A stretch of 6,463 bases of DNA from NCBI GenBank assembly GCA_022701925.1, contig JAKONM010000254.1, positions 1-6,463 of the forward strand. Direction: 5' to 3'. Within the stretch, counting starts at the first letter, position 1. Each line of letters begins with the position of its first letter. The notes under the pieces were generated by a model, which was not told the origin of the DNA, did not search any database, and saw nothing but the letters and a program-made list of their open reading frames with translations. The translations under genes and the position numbers were made by a program. Of this stretch, positions 1 through 5,664 are shown one piece after another. Source of the DNA: Microbacteriaceae bacterium (GTDB lineage: Bacteria > Actinomycetota > Actinomycetes > Actinomycetales > Microbacteriaceae).

Positions 1-225
1 CAGCTTCCGGCCCTGCACCTCGAAGCGGTCCGCCCGGCTGTACATGGCCAGCCCCAGCCGGTTCGTGCGGGTCTGCTCGATCAGCTCCAGGTGGCCCAGG
101 CGCTGCGGCATGTCCGTGTGGTCGCACTCCTGCAGGCACAGCACGTCGACGTCGTTGGCCTCGGCCATCTCCTCCAGCTCGTGACGCGCGGTGTGCTCGC
201 GCAGGTTGTAGCTGATGATCCTCAT
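1..225 (-). CDS. endonuclease/exonuclease/phosphatase (EEP) family protein, N-terminal 75 residues only
   Basis: The visible part is the N-terminus; the rest lies beyond the left edge. It begins MRIISYNLRE, and residues 26-35 read VDVLCLQECD. These are the first two signature strands of the EEP (DNase I/exonuclease III-like) fold: Asn7 in the SYNLR strand and Glu33 in the LQE strand, which in this family contributes to Mg2+ binding. Residues 58-70 (LGLAMYSRADRFE) fit the next strand, where relatives read GLAILSR or similar. Family members hydrolyse phosphodiester or phosphomonoester bonds in nucleic acids, lipids or sugar phosphates, so the substrate cannot be named from this fragment. I see no signal peptide, which suggests a cytoplasmic protein. 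The ATG at 225-223 is preceded by GGGAGG (239-234) at 8-nt spacing, a strong ribosome binding site. The gene lies 99 nt downstream of an ABC permease on the same strand but has its own promoter-like hexamer, so it may be a separate transcript. Confidence 0.85.
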   Translation of the reverse strand, partial: MRIISYNLREHTARHELEEMAEANDVDVLCLQECDHTDMPQRLGHLELIEQTRTNRLGLAMYSRADRFEVQGRKL

Positions 226-265
226 CGGTCAGGCCTCCCGGGGCCCTCCCCGCGGGCCGCCGATC

Positions 266-271
266 AACCTA
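266..271 (-). promoter_or_regulatory. candidate -10 element (TAGGTT) for the EEP-family gene
   Basis: The minus strand reads GCTAGGTTG here. TAGGTT matches the TAnnnT pattern of actinobacterial -10 boxes. It would place a transcript start near 259 and give a leader of about 34 nt containing the GGGAGG ribosome binding site. I see no convincing -35 at 17-18 bp. One of the only two CTAG tetranucleotides in the window falls here. The rest of the 226-324 gap is GC-rich and holds no other recognisable element and no terminator with a T run. Confidence 0.4.
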
Positions 272-324
272 GCGCGGCCGTGCTGCACCGCCGCGGCGCC
301 CGTCGCACCCGGGCCCGGCCCCGA

Positions 325-1179
325 TCAGGCCAGGACGTCCCGCGTGGTGAAGCGGCCGAACGCCAGCGCGCCGAACACGACGACCCAGCCCAGCTGCAGC
401 AGGGCGTTGGTGTCGAAGACGCTCCAGTCCGGCGGCTGCCGCAGCAGGTCGACCAGGCCCAGCCACGAGTCCGTCAGCAGGAACGGGTGCAGGGCGTCCA
501 GCTGGGGCAGCTGGTCCAGCACCTGGCTGGTGACGGCGATCACCACCGTGGCCGCCATCGCGCCGACGGGCACGTCGGTCAGCGTGGAGATGAAGAGCCC
601 GACCGCGGCCAGCCCGAGCATCGAGAGCCCGGTGTAGAGGCCGATCATCAGCAGGCGGCCCAGTCCTTCGGCGATCGGCACCTGGTCGCCGGACAGCAGC
701 GTGATCGGGCCGACCGGGAACAGGACGGCACCGATCGCGGTGCCCGCCACCACGATCGCCAGCGGTGCCGCGAAGCAGAACACCGCGGCGCCCGCGTACT
801 TGACGAGCAGCAGGCGCACGCGGCCCGCGGGAGCGACCAGCAGGTACCGCAGCGTGCCCGTCGAGGCCTCGCCGGCGATCGTGTCGCCCGCGACGACGCC
901 GACGGTCAGCGGCAGGAACAGCGGGATCGCCAGCACCAGCGAGGCGACGCCGACGAACAGCCCGTTGCCCGCGATGCCGGTGACGAACGACGGTCCGCGG
1001 GAGGGCCCGCCCCCGTCGCCGGACGAGATGCGGATGGCGACCGCGACGAGCACCGGCACGGCGGCGAGCGCCAGCAGCATCGCCCAGGTGCGGCGCCGGC
1101 GGAACACACCGGTCAGCTCGGACCCCAGCAGCGCCAGCCCCGCCCCGGAGGTCCGCCGAGCCGGCTCAGCCCGCGACAT
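325..1179 (-). CDS. ABC-2 type transporter permease (membrane subunit of exporter)
   Basis: This 284-residue membrane protein should pair with the ATPase encoded just upstream to form an exporter in the cytoplasmic membrane. After a basic cytoplasmic N-terminus (RRRR at 27-30), hydrophobic segments lie at about 32-50, 72-94, 129-155, 175-198, 205-220 and 262-276, giving the six helices usual for ABC-2 permeases. Between the second and third, residues 99-120 (GDTIAGEASTGTLRYLLVAP and onward) form the characteristic cytoplasmic coupling element, E-x(4)-GTLRxLL-x-x-P, of the BcrB/NatB/YhaP-like ABC-2 family. The ATG at 1179 overlaps the end of the ATPase gene by 14 nt and has GAGGG (1189-1185) at 5-nt spacing, so translation is probably coupled. 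The exported substrate cannot be inferred. The secreted LolA-fold protein in the same operon suggests a lipid-like or hydrophobic ligand or a cell-envelope role, but this is only inference. Confidence 0.9.
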   Translation of the reverse strand: MSRAEPARRTSGAGLALLGSELTGVFRRRRTWAMLLALAAVPVLVAVAIRISSGDGGGPSRGPSFVTGIAGNGLFVGVASLVLAIPLFLPLTVGVVAGDTIAGEASTGTLRYLLVAPAGRVRLLLVKYAGAAVFCFAAPLAIVVAGTAIGAVLFPVGPITLLSGDQVPIAEGLGRLLMIGLYTGLSMLGLAAVGLFISTLTDVPVGAMAATVVIAVTSQVLDQLPQLDALHPFLLTDSWLGLVDLLRQPPDWSVFDTNALLQLGWVVVFGALAFGRFTTRDVLA

Positions 1180-2101
1180 CGAAGCCCTCGCCCGTCAGCG
1201 CCACGAAGCGCTCCTCCAGCGTCGGTTCGTCGACTCGCAGGCCCTGCACCCGCACCCGGGCGGCGACCAGCAGCGGCACCAGGGACTCCACCGGACGGTC
1301 GCCCAGGGTGGCCGTGAGCTCCGGCCCCTCCTGCTCGATCTGCGCCAGCCCGGCGCTCTGCAGCACGCGCACGGCCTGGACGGGGTCGGGGGTGCGGAGC
1401 CGCACGCGGGCGCCCTCGTGGCCGCGCAGCGCCTCCAGGGTGCCCTGCGCCACCAGCCGCCCGGCGGACATCACGGCGGCGTGGGTGCACATCTGCTCGA
1501 TCTCGGCCAGCAGGTGGCTGGAGACGAAGACGGTGGTGCCGTCGGCCGCCAGCTCGCGCACCAGCGTGCGCACCTCGCGGGTGCCCTGCGGGTCCAGGCC
1601 GTTGGTGGGCTCATCCAGCACGAGCAGGTCGCGGGGCCGCAGCAGCGCGTTCGCCAGGCCGAGCCGCTGCTTCATGCCCAGGGAGTACGCCTTGACCTTC
1701 TTGCCGCCCGCGGCGGTGAGGCCCACGCGCTCCAACGACTCCGCGATCCGCGCCCGGCGGGTGCGGCCGGAGGCGCCCGGGTCGGCGGTGTCGAGCCGGG
1801 CCAGGTTCGCGGGTCCGGAGAGCCAGCCGCTGAATCCCGGCCCCTCGACGAGCGCACCGACGCGGGGCAGCACCGAGCGGCCCGAGTCCGGCATCCGCTC
1901 GCCCAGCACGGGCGCCTCGCCGGCGGTGGGGGAGACCAGTCCCAGCAGCATGCGGATCGTCGTCGTCTTGCCCGACCCGTTCGGCCCGAGGAACCCGAAG
2001 ACGCTGCCGGCCGGCACCGCGAGCGCCAGGTCGTGCACGGCGTCGCGGCCGCCGAACCGCTTGCCGAGCCCCCTGGTCTCGACCGCCAGGGCCGTGGTCA
2101 C
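1166..2101 (-). CDS. ABC transporter ATP-binding protein (ABC-2 exporter class)
   Basis: This 311-residue nucleotide-binding subunit powers the exporter formed with the following permease. The elements are in order: an aromatic residue for adenine stacking (Phe16), Walker A GPNGSGKT (39-46), a Q-loop region VGALVEGPGF (81-90), signature YSLGMKQR (139-146), Walker B LLVLDE (159-164), D-loop GLD (168-170) and switch His196 in SSH. The SLGMKQR signature and a Glu (86) where many ABC proteins have the Q-loop Gln are usual in the BcrA/NatA-like branch. Residues from about 225 on form the C-terminal extension of that branch, including the DEPTLEERFVAL motif near the end. The reading frame stays open far upstream on the minus strand, but that stretch overlaps the lolA-like gene out of frame. 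I chose GTG at 2101-2099 because it is the first start after which homology begins, 5 nt after the lolA-like stop. I see no clear Shine-Dalgarno there, so translation probably depends on ribosomes finishing the upstream gene. Confidence 0.92.
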   Translation of the reverse strand: MTTALAVETRGLGKRFGGRDAVHDLALAVPAGSVFGFLGPNGSGKTTTIRMLLGLVSPTAGEAPVLGERMPDSGRSVLPRVGALVEGPGFSGWLSGPANLARLDTADPGASGRTRRARIAESLERVGLTAAGGKKVKAYSLGMKQRLGLANALLRPRDLLVLDEPTNGLDPQGTREVRTLVRELAADGTTVFVSSHLLAEIEQMCTHAAVMSAGRLVAQGTLEALRGHEGARVRLRTPDPVQAVRVLQSAGLAQIEQEGPELTATLGDRPVESLVPLLVAARVRVQGLRVDEPTLEERFVALTGEGFDVAG

Positions 2102-2106
2102 CGCGC

Positions 2107-3156
2107 TCAGTCGGCGGCGACGGCCCGCAGGCGCGAGACCGGCACGGCGCCCGCGAGCACCCGCCCGTCGTCGGTCCGCAGCACGTTCACCAGGGAGGTG
2201 GACAGCACGCGCCCGCCGTCGACGGCGGTGGTGAGGCGCTCGTAGGTCGGGTTCGACTCGATCGACGCGGGCACCTTCCCCGCCGGGATCTCCACGACGG
2301 CGGACCAGCCGCTGCCGGTCACCTCGGGCCGTGCGCCGGAGGGCTTCGAGCCGGACCGCTCGTGGTCGCCCGCCGTCAGGGTCTTCGTCTCGACGGTCGC
2401 GTCGGCGGGCGGGGTGAAGTCGAAGGTCGAGGCGGCGGGCACCGAGTAGTCGATGCTCGTGAAGCCGGACTCGAAGGCGGGGGAGGAGGCGCCCCGCGCG
2501 AAGACCTCGACCTGCAGCGGCAGCCCAGTGGCGGCGTCGACCGCCAGCTGCACCGAGCCGACGGTGGTGGCGTCGGTGCGGGGCGTGAGCACCAGCGTGT
2601 AGGCGTCGCGGCCCGCGACCCGCTGCGTGGTGTCCACCGTGGTCGCGGTGGTCGGCCCGACCTCGGACAGCACGGCGTCGGCGATCTCTGCGGGGGTGCG
2701 GGTCGTGGTGCGCGGCGCGGCGTCGGCCTTCCCGGAGGCGACCACGTGCACGGCGGTGTTCTTCTTCGAGTCCCACAGCCAGACGCTGGAGCCGTCGCGC
2801 ACCGCGTCGCGCTCGGCCATGTCGTCCAGCACGGCCACGCGGCTGCGGTCGGCGCCGTCGACCCATACCCGGGCCGTGTGGTCGCCGGTCAGCAGGTCGA
2901 GCACCGACGCGGTGTCGGTGTCGGTGCCGGCGCCCGTCGTCGGCAGCTCGGGCAGGCCCAGGTCGGAGGTCTGCTGCAGCGTGCCGCTGAAGCCCTCCAC
3001 CGACTTCGCCTTCGCGACCAGCTCCAGCACCTGCTGGGGCGTGCGGTCGGGCAGCGAGGGCGGGGCGGCCGCTGCGACCAGCGGTGCGGCGACGGCACCG
3101 GCGACGACGACGGGGGCGAGCGCGGCGGGCAGCCAGCGGACCAGGCGGGAGGACAT
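2107..3156 (-). CDS. secreted LolA/RseB-fold protein, first gene of an ABC exporter operon
   Basis: The protein has 349 residues and starts with a signal peptide: Arg4 and Arg7, a hydrophobic core at about 8-29, and a likely cleavage near residues 30-32 (AAAAP). There is no lipobox cysteine, so it should be released or held outside the membrane rather than lipidated. Residues 40-250 resemble the LolA/RseB-like half-barrel family of actinobacteria (annotated as LolA-like, DUF2092 or sigma-E regulatory). Family-like stretches are SSVWLWDSKKNTAVHV (123-138), VAGRDAYTLVLTPR (180-193), VDAATGLPLQVEVFARG (206-222) and STFDFTPP (243-250). The C-terminal tail RTDDGRVLAGAVPVSRL (327-343) is also typical. 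LolA-fold proteins bind acyl chains in a hydrophobic cavity, but this lineage is not expected to have a Lol pathway, so the ligand is unknown. An in-frame TAG (3168-3166) just upstream makes ATG 3156 the first possible start. It has no Shine-Dalgarno and a -10-like box ends 6 nt before it, which suggests a leaderless message. Confidence 0.85.
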   Translation of the reverse strand: MSSRLVRWLPAALAPVVVAGAVAAPLVAAAAPPSLPDRTPQQVLELVAKAKSVEGFSGTLQQTSDLGLPELPTTGAGTDTDTASVLDLLTGDHTARVWVDGADRSRVAVLDDMAERDAVRDGSSVWLWDSKKNTAVHVVASGKADAAPRTTTRTPAEIADAVLSEVGPTTATTVDTTQRVAGRDAYTLVLTPRTDATTVGSVQLAVDAATGLPLQVEVFARGASSPAFESGFTSIDYSVPAASTFDFTPPADATVETKTLTAGDHERSGSKPSGARPEVTGSGWSAVVEIPAGKVPASIESNPTYERLTTAVDGGRVLSTSLVNVLRTDDGRVLAGAVPVSRLRAVAAD

Positions 3157-3162
3157 GCACGC

Positions 3163-3168
3163 AGGCTA
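3163..3168 (-). promoter_or_regulatory. candidate -10 element (TAGCCT) for a leaderless lolA-like operon transcript
   Basis: On the minus strand TAGCCT (TAnnnT pattern) is followed by GCGTGC and then the ATG at 3156. A transcript starting 7 nt after the hexamer would begin at the A of ATG. This agrees with the lack of a Shine-Dalgarno sequence: the nearest purine-rich run, GGGGCGGA, lies upstream of the hexamer and would not be transcribed. No good -35 is visible; the hexamer at 17-bp spacing is GCTCCG. Leaderless starts are common in actinobacteria. Confidence 0.45.
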
Positions 3169-3281
3169 CGTCCGCCCCGCGCGCACGGAGCGCGTCGATG
3201 GCGCTTCGTACCGATCTGCCAGGCCGCAGCGCCCCGCGGGGTCATCGCGGACTGTTGCGTCACATTCGGTCGCCGTCCGGC

Positions 3282-3302
3282 GGGCCGCCCTAGGGTCGGC
3301 CC
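3282..3302. promoter_or_regulatory. dyad over the candidate cysK -10 box, possible operator
   Basis: The arms GGGCCG (3282-3287) and CGGCCC (3297-3302) are perfect reverse complements, 9 nt apart. Between them lies CCCTAGGG (3288-3295), itself a perfect 8-bp palindrome. The centre overlaps the hexamer TAGGGT (3291-3296), the best -10 candidate for cysK, so a dimeric regulator bound here would block RNA polymerase. In high-GC DNA short inverted repeats arise often by chance, so this is only a candidate. No regulator gene is present in the window. Confidence 0.35.
3291..3296 (+). promoter_or_regulatory. candidate -10 element (TAGGGT) for the cysK-cysE operon
   Basis: TAGGGT matches the TAnnnT pattern used by main sigma factors of actinobacteria. 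It would start transcription near 3303 and leave a leader of about 30 nt that carries the AAAAGG ribosome binding site of cysK. The -35 is unclear: TTCGGT (3265-3270) lies at a long 20-bp spacing, and GGTCGC (3268-3273) has the right spacing but a poor match. The rest of the 3157-3332 divergent region shows only a short CCGCG/CGCGG inverted repeat (3234-3250). Confidence 0.45.
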
Positions 3303-3332
3303 TGATCCGGGTCCTCCAGTGAAAAGGCAGTC

Positions 3333-4268
3333 ATGGCAGGCATTCACGCATCCATCACCGAGACCTTCGGCGGCACCCCCCTGGTGCGGCTGAACCGAGT
3401 CACCGAGGGCGCGGGCGCCACGGTGCTGGCGAAGCTCGAGTTCTACAACCCCTCCTCCTCCGTGAAGGACCGCCTGGCGATCGCCATCATCGACGCCGCG
3501 GAGAAGGCCGGAGCGCTGCAGCCCGGCGGCACGATCGTGGAGGGCACCAGCGGCAACACCGGCATCGGCCTGGCCATGGTCGCCGCCGCCCGCGGCTACA
3601 AGGCCGTGCTGACGATGCCCGAGTCGATGTCGATCGAGCGTCGCAAGCTGCTGAAGGCCTACGGCGCCGAGCTGGTGCTGACGCCGCCGTCCGAGGGCAT
3701 GAAGGGCGCGGTCTCCCGCGCCGAGCAGATCGCCGCCGAGCGCCCGGGCGCGGTGCTGGCGAAGCAGTTCGAGAACGAGGCGAACCCCGCGATCCACTAC
3801 GCGACCACGGGTCCCGAGATCTGGAAGGACACCGACGGCGCGGTCGACGTGTTCGTCGCGGGCGTCGGCACCGGCGGCACCATCACCGGCACCGGCCGCT
3901 ACCTGAAGGAGCAGAAGCCGGGTCTGAAGGTCGTGGCGGTGGAGCCGAAGGAGTCGCCGATCCTGAACGGCGGCAGCCCCGGCCCGCACAAGATCCAGGG
4001 CATCGGCCCGAACTTCGTGCCGGCGATCCTGGACCGCGAGGTCTACGACGAGGTCATCGACGTCGACATCGCGCAGTCGGTCGACATGGCCCGCCGCCTC
4101 GCGCGCGAGGAGGGCATCCTGGCGGGCATCTCCTCCGGCACCACGGTGACCGCGGCGCTCGAGCTGGCGAAGCGGCCGGAGAACGACGGGAAGACGATCG
4201 TGGTCGTCGTCGCCAGCTACGGCGAGCGGTACCTCTCCTCGGTGCTGTTCGAGGACATCGAGGTGTGA
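3333..4268 (+). CDS. cysK: cysteine synthase A (O-acetylserine sulfhydrylase)
   Basis: This 311-residue PLP enzyme makes cysteine from O-acetylserine and sulfide in the cytoplasm. All key elements of fold-type II OASS are present: the PLP Schiff-base lysine Lys45 in SSSVKDR (41-47), the asparagine/substrate loop TSGNTG (72-77), the phosphate-binding loop GTGGT (179-183), and GISSG (265-269), whose serine contacts the PLP ring nitrogen. The length is normal for CysK and shorter than cystathionine beta-synthase, and there is no regulatory domain. The C-terminus SYGERYLSSVLFED corresponds to the usual GERYLST-LF ending, with Ser-Tyr where relatives often have Asp/Ser-Phe/Ser. ATG 3333 has AAAAGG (3322-3327) at 5-nt spacing. 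Its last four bases overlap the start of the serine acetyltransferase gene, so the two enzymes are made together. The best resemblance I recall is to mycobacterial CysK1 rather than CysM or the phosphoserine-using type. Confidence 0.96.
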   Translation: MAGIHASITETFGGTPLVRLNRVTEGAGATVLAKLEFYNPSSSVKDRLAIAIIDAAEKAGALQPGGTIVEGTSGNTGIGLAMVAAARGYKAVLTMPESMSIERRKLLKAYGAELVLTPPSEGMKGAVSRAEQIAAERPGAVLAKQFENEANPAIHYATTGPEIWKDTDGAVDVFVAGVGTGGTITGTGRYLKEQKPGLKVVAVEPKESPILNGGSPGPHKIQGIGPNFVPAILDREVYDEVIDVDIAQSVDMARRLAREEGILAGISSGTTVTAALELAKRPENDGKTIVVVVASYGERYLSSVLFEDIEV

Positions 4269-4816
4269 GCGGGGTCCCCTTCGTCGAGGACGTCAGGGCG
4301 GCGCGCCAGCGCGACCCGGCGGCGAAGTCGGCCGCCGAGGTCGCGCTGACCTACCCGGGCCTGCACGCGCTGTGGGCGTACCGCCTGCATCACCGCCTCT
4401 GGCTGCGCGGCCACCGTCTGGCCGCGCGCGTGCTCTCCCAGGCGGCGCGCTTCCTGACGGGCATCGAGATCCACCCGGGAGCGCGCATCGGCCGCCGCCT
4501 GTTCATCGATCACGGCGCCGGCGTCGTGATCGGCGAGACCGCGGAGGTCGGCGACGACGTGACGATCTACCACGGGGTCACCCTGGGCGGCACGGTGTGG
4601 CGCGAGGAGAAGCGGCACCCCACGGTGGGCGACCGCGTGCTGATCGGCGCCGGGGCCAAGCTGCTCGGCGCGATCGTCATCGGGCCCGACTGCGTGATCG
4701 GCGCGAACGCCGTCGTGCGCACCGACGCGCCGGCCCACTCCCTGGTGGTCGGCGTGCCGGCGACGGTCCGCCCGCGGTCGCCGCAGGACGCCTCCGTGCA
4801 CAACTGGGTGATCTGA
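4265..4816 (+). CDS. cysE: serine O-acetyltransferase (EpsC/short CysE type)
   Basis: This 183-residue enzyme transfers acetyl from acetyl-CoA to L-serine, giving the O-acetylserine used by the adjacent CysK. A short helical N-terminal part (about 1-65) with the RDPAAKS motif (16-22) is followed by a left-handed beta-helix of hexapeptide repeats from about 67 (IEIHPGARIG) to 160. Catalytic and substrate residues are visible: Asp82-His83 in FIDHGAGVVIGET, and Arg117-His118 in the RHP loop after TLGG (106-109). It lacks most of the N-terminal helical domain of E. coli CysE, which mediates hexamer formation, so a trimer is expected. The last residues are HNWVI. A terminal isoleucine is what docks in the CysK active site in known cysteine synthase complexes. 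The GTG start (4265) overlaps the cysK stop as GTGA, with GAGGA (4251-4255) at 9-nt spacing. Feedback inhibition by cysteine is typical of the family but cannot be read here. Confidence 0.95.
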   Translation: MSGVPFVEDVRAARQRDPAAKSAAEVALTYPGLHALWAYRLHHRLWLRGHRLAARVLSQAARFLTGIEIHPGARIGRRLFIDHGAGVVIGETAEVGDDVTIYHGVTLGGTVWREEKRHPTVGDRVLIGAGAKLLGAIVIGPDCVIGANAVVRTDAPAHSLVVGVPATVRPRSPQDASVHNWVI

Positions 4817-4833
4817 GCCCCGAGGGCGCTCAG
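4813..4833. terminator. inverted repeat across the convergent cysE and FNT stop codons, possible bidirectional terminator
   Basis: CTGAGC (4813-4818) and GCTCAG (4828-4833) are exact reverse complements. Inside them CC (4819-4820) can pair with GG (4825-4826) around a CGAG loop, leaving C4827 bulged. The cysE TGA (4814-4816) lies in one arm and the complement of the opposite gene's TGA (4830-4832) in the other. The stop codons are only 13 nt apart, so any terminator must be here or inside a gene. There is no T run on either side, so intrinsic termination would be weak. Confidence 0.35.
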
Positions 4834-5636
4834 CGCTTCGGTTGTCCGCGACGCTCGGCCAGCAGCTCCTGCGTGCGGATCAGCCGCAGCAGCGTGACGA
4901 GCAGCATGCCGCCCGCCATGTTCAGCAGCAGCGTGGGCACGAACCACAGCACCGCCTCGCCGACCTGCGCCTCGCCCAGCACGATCGCCCCCATCACGAA
5001 CAGCGAGTCGAGGATGGAGTGCATCAGCTGCAGGCCGGCGAGCAGGAAGCCGTCGACCACCGCGATGACGACCTTCACCGCGTCGGAGTCGGTGCCCTGC
5101 TGCATGCGGGTGGCGAGCGTCAGCACCATGCCCGCCAGCAGCGCCAGCGCGACGCCCTCCCACCCGAACCCCAGGTCGAGGTAGTGCCGGGCGGACTCGA
5201 CCAGCTTCCCGCGGAGGTCCGGGAAGGCGGCGATGATCAGCAGCGTGATGACGAAGGCGCCGGCGAGGTTCGACACCAGCGTGCCGATCCAGAGCCGGGC
5301 CAGCTGCGCCGGCGTGCCCTCGCGGGCGATCAGCGCGGCGATCGGCAGGAACAGGTTCTCGGTGAACAGCTCGCTGTGCGCGAGCAGCAGCGCGATCATC
5401 CCGATCGAGAAGGCCAGGCCCGCCAGCAGGTGGGAGTCCGTCGCCTCCAGCACCGCCAGGTAGGCGGCGACCCCGATGCCGATCTCGAGGCCGCCGCTGA
5501 ACCCGGTGGTCAGCACCGCCCGCCAGGTGCGGTGCAGGCGCTCCCTGCCCTCGTCGACCACCGCGTCGAACTCGTCCTCGGCGACCTCCTCGTCGACCTC
5601 GTCGCCGTCGGGCTCGCGGTGCGCCGTGCTGCTCAT
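4830..5636 (-). CDS. formate/nitrite transporter (FNT) family channel, YfdC-like
   Basis: This is a 268-residue inner-membrane protein of the FocA/NirC fold, which forms pentameric channels for small monovalent anions. A very acidic cytoplasmic N-tail (about residues 8-32) precedes hydrophobic segments near 41-63, 70-86, 112-136, 159-176, 187-220 and 228-250, the expected six. SELFTEN (88-94) corresponds to the AELFTGN loop of FocA. QLMHSILDSLFV (203-214) carries His206, which fits the conserved pore histidine (His209 of FocA). The sequence is closer to the poorly characterised YfdC-type branch than to true formate or nitrite channels, so I do not assign a substrate. ATG 5636 has AGGA (5647-5644) at 7-nt spacing. 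It follows a sugar ABC permease by 28 nt and may be read from the same message, although a functional link is not obvious. No formate or nitrite metabolism genes are in view. Confidence 0.88.
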   Translation of the reverse strand: MSSTAHREPDGDEVDEEVAEDEFDAVVDEGRERLHRTWRAVLTTGFSGGLEIGIGVAAYLAVLEATDSHLLAGLAFSIGMIALLLAHSELFTENLFLPIAALIAREGTPAQLARLWIGTLVSNLAGAFVITLLIIAAFPDLRGKLVESARHYLDLGFGWEGVALALLAGMVLTLATRMQQGTDSDAVKVVIAVVDGFLLAGLQLMHSILDSLFVMGAIVLGEAQVGEAVLWFVPTLLLNMAGGMLLVTLLRLIRTQELLAERRGQPKR

Positions 5637-5647
5637 GCCGCGATCCT

Positions 5648-5660
5648 GGCGGACGCCGCC
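5648..5660 (-). other. small GC hairpin between the sugar permease and FNT genes
   Basis: On the minus strand GGCGG, a CGT loop and CCGCC form a perfect 5-bp stem in the 28-nt gap. The stem ends directly against the AGGA ribosome binding site (5647-5644) of the FNT gene. There is no U run after it, so it is not a normal intrinsic terminator. It could slow read-through or affect ribosome access. A stem this short is expected often by chance at this GC content. Confidence 0.25.
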
Positions 5661-5664
5661 CGCG

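Noticed and set aside
1406..1850. Unusual Q-loop (Glu86) and SLGMKQR signature in the ABC ATPase as signs of a degenerate enzyme
   Set aside because: Both variations are common in the BcrA/NatA-like branch, and Walker A, Walker B, D-loop and switch histidine are all intact.
91..2245. Long plus-strand open frames (408 and 514 codons) opposite the ABC exporter genes
   Set aside because: Their translations are Arg-, Ala-, Gly- and Gln-rich with no recognisable domain. They lie antisense to genes with full ABC motifs, as expected for shadow frames in GC-rich DNA.
1166..3160. A single 664-codon minus-strand frame that could look like a fusion of an N-terminal domain with the ABC ATPase
   Set aside because: The first 350 or so codons are the lolA-like gene read out of frame, with low-complexity Arg/Ala sequence. 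Homology to ABC ATPases begins right at the GTG at 2101.
3234..3250. CCGCG/CGCGG inverted repeat with a 7-nt loop in the divergent region
   Set aside because: Five-base GC arms are expected by chance at this composition, and its position does not coincide with a predicted promoter element.
2362..3989. Plus-strand frame 2362-3393 and minus-strand frame 2889-3989 crossing the lolA-cysK intergenic region
   Set aside because: Both are compositionally biased and lack motifs, and they overlap the confidently identified lolA-like and cysK genes.
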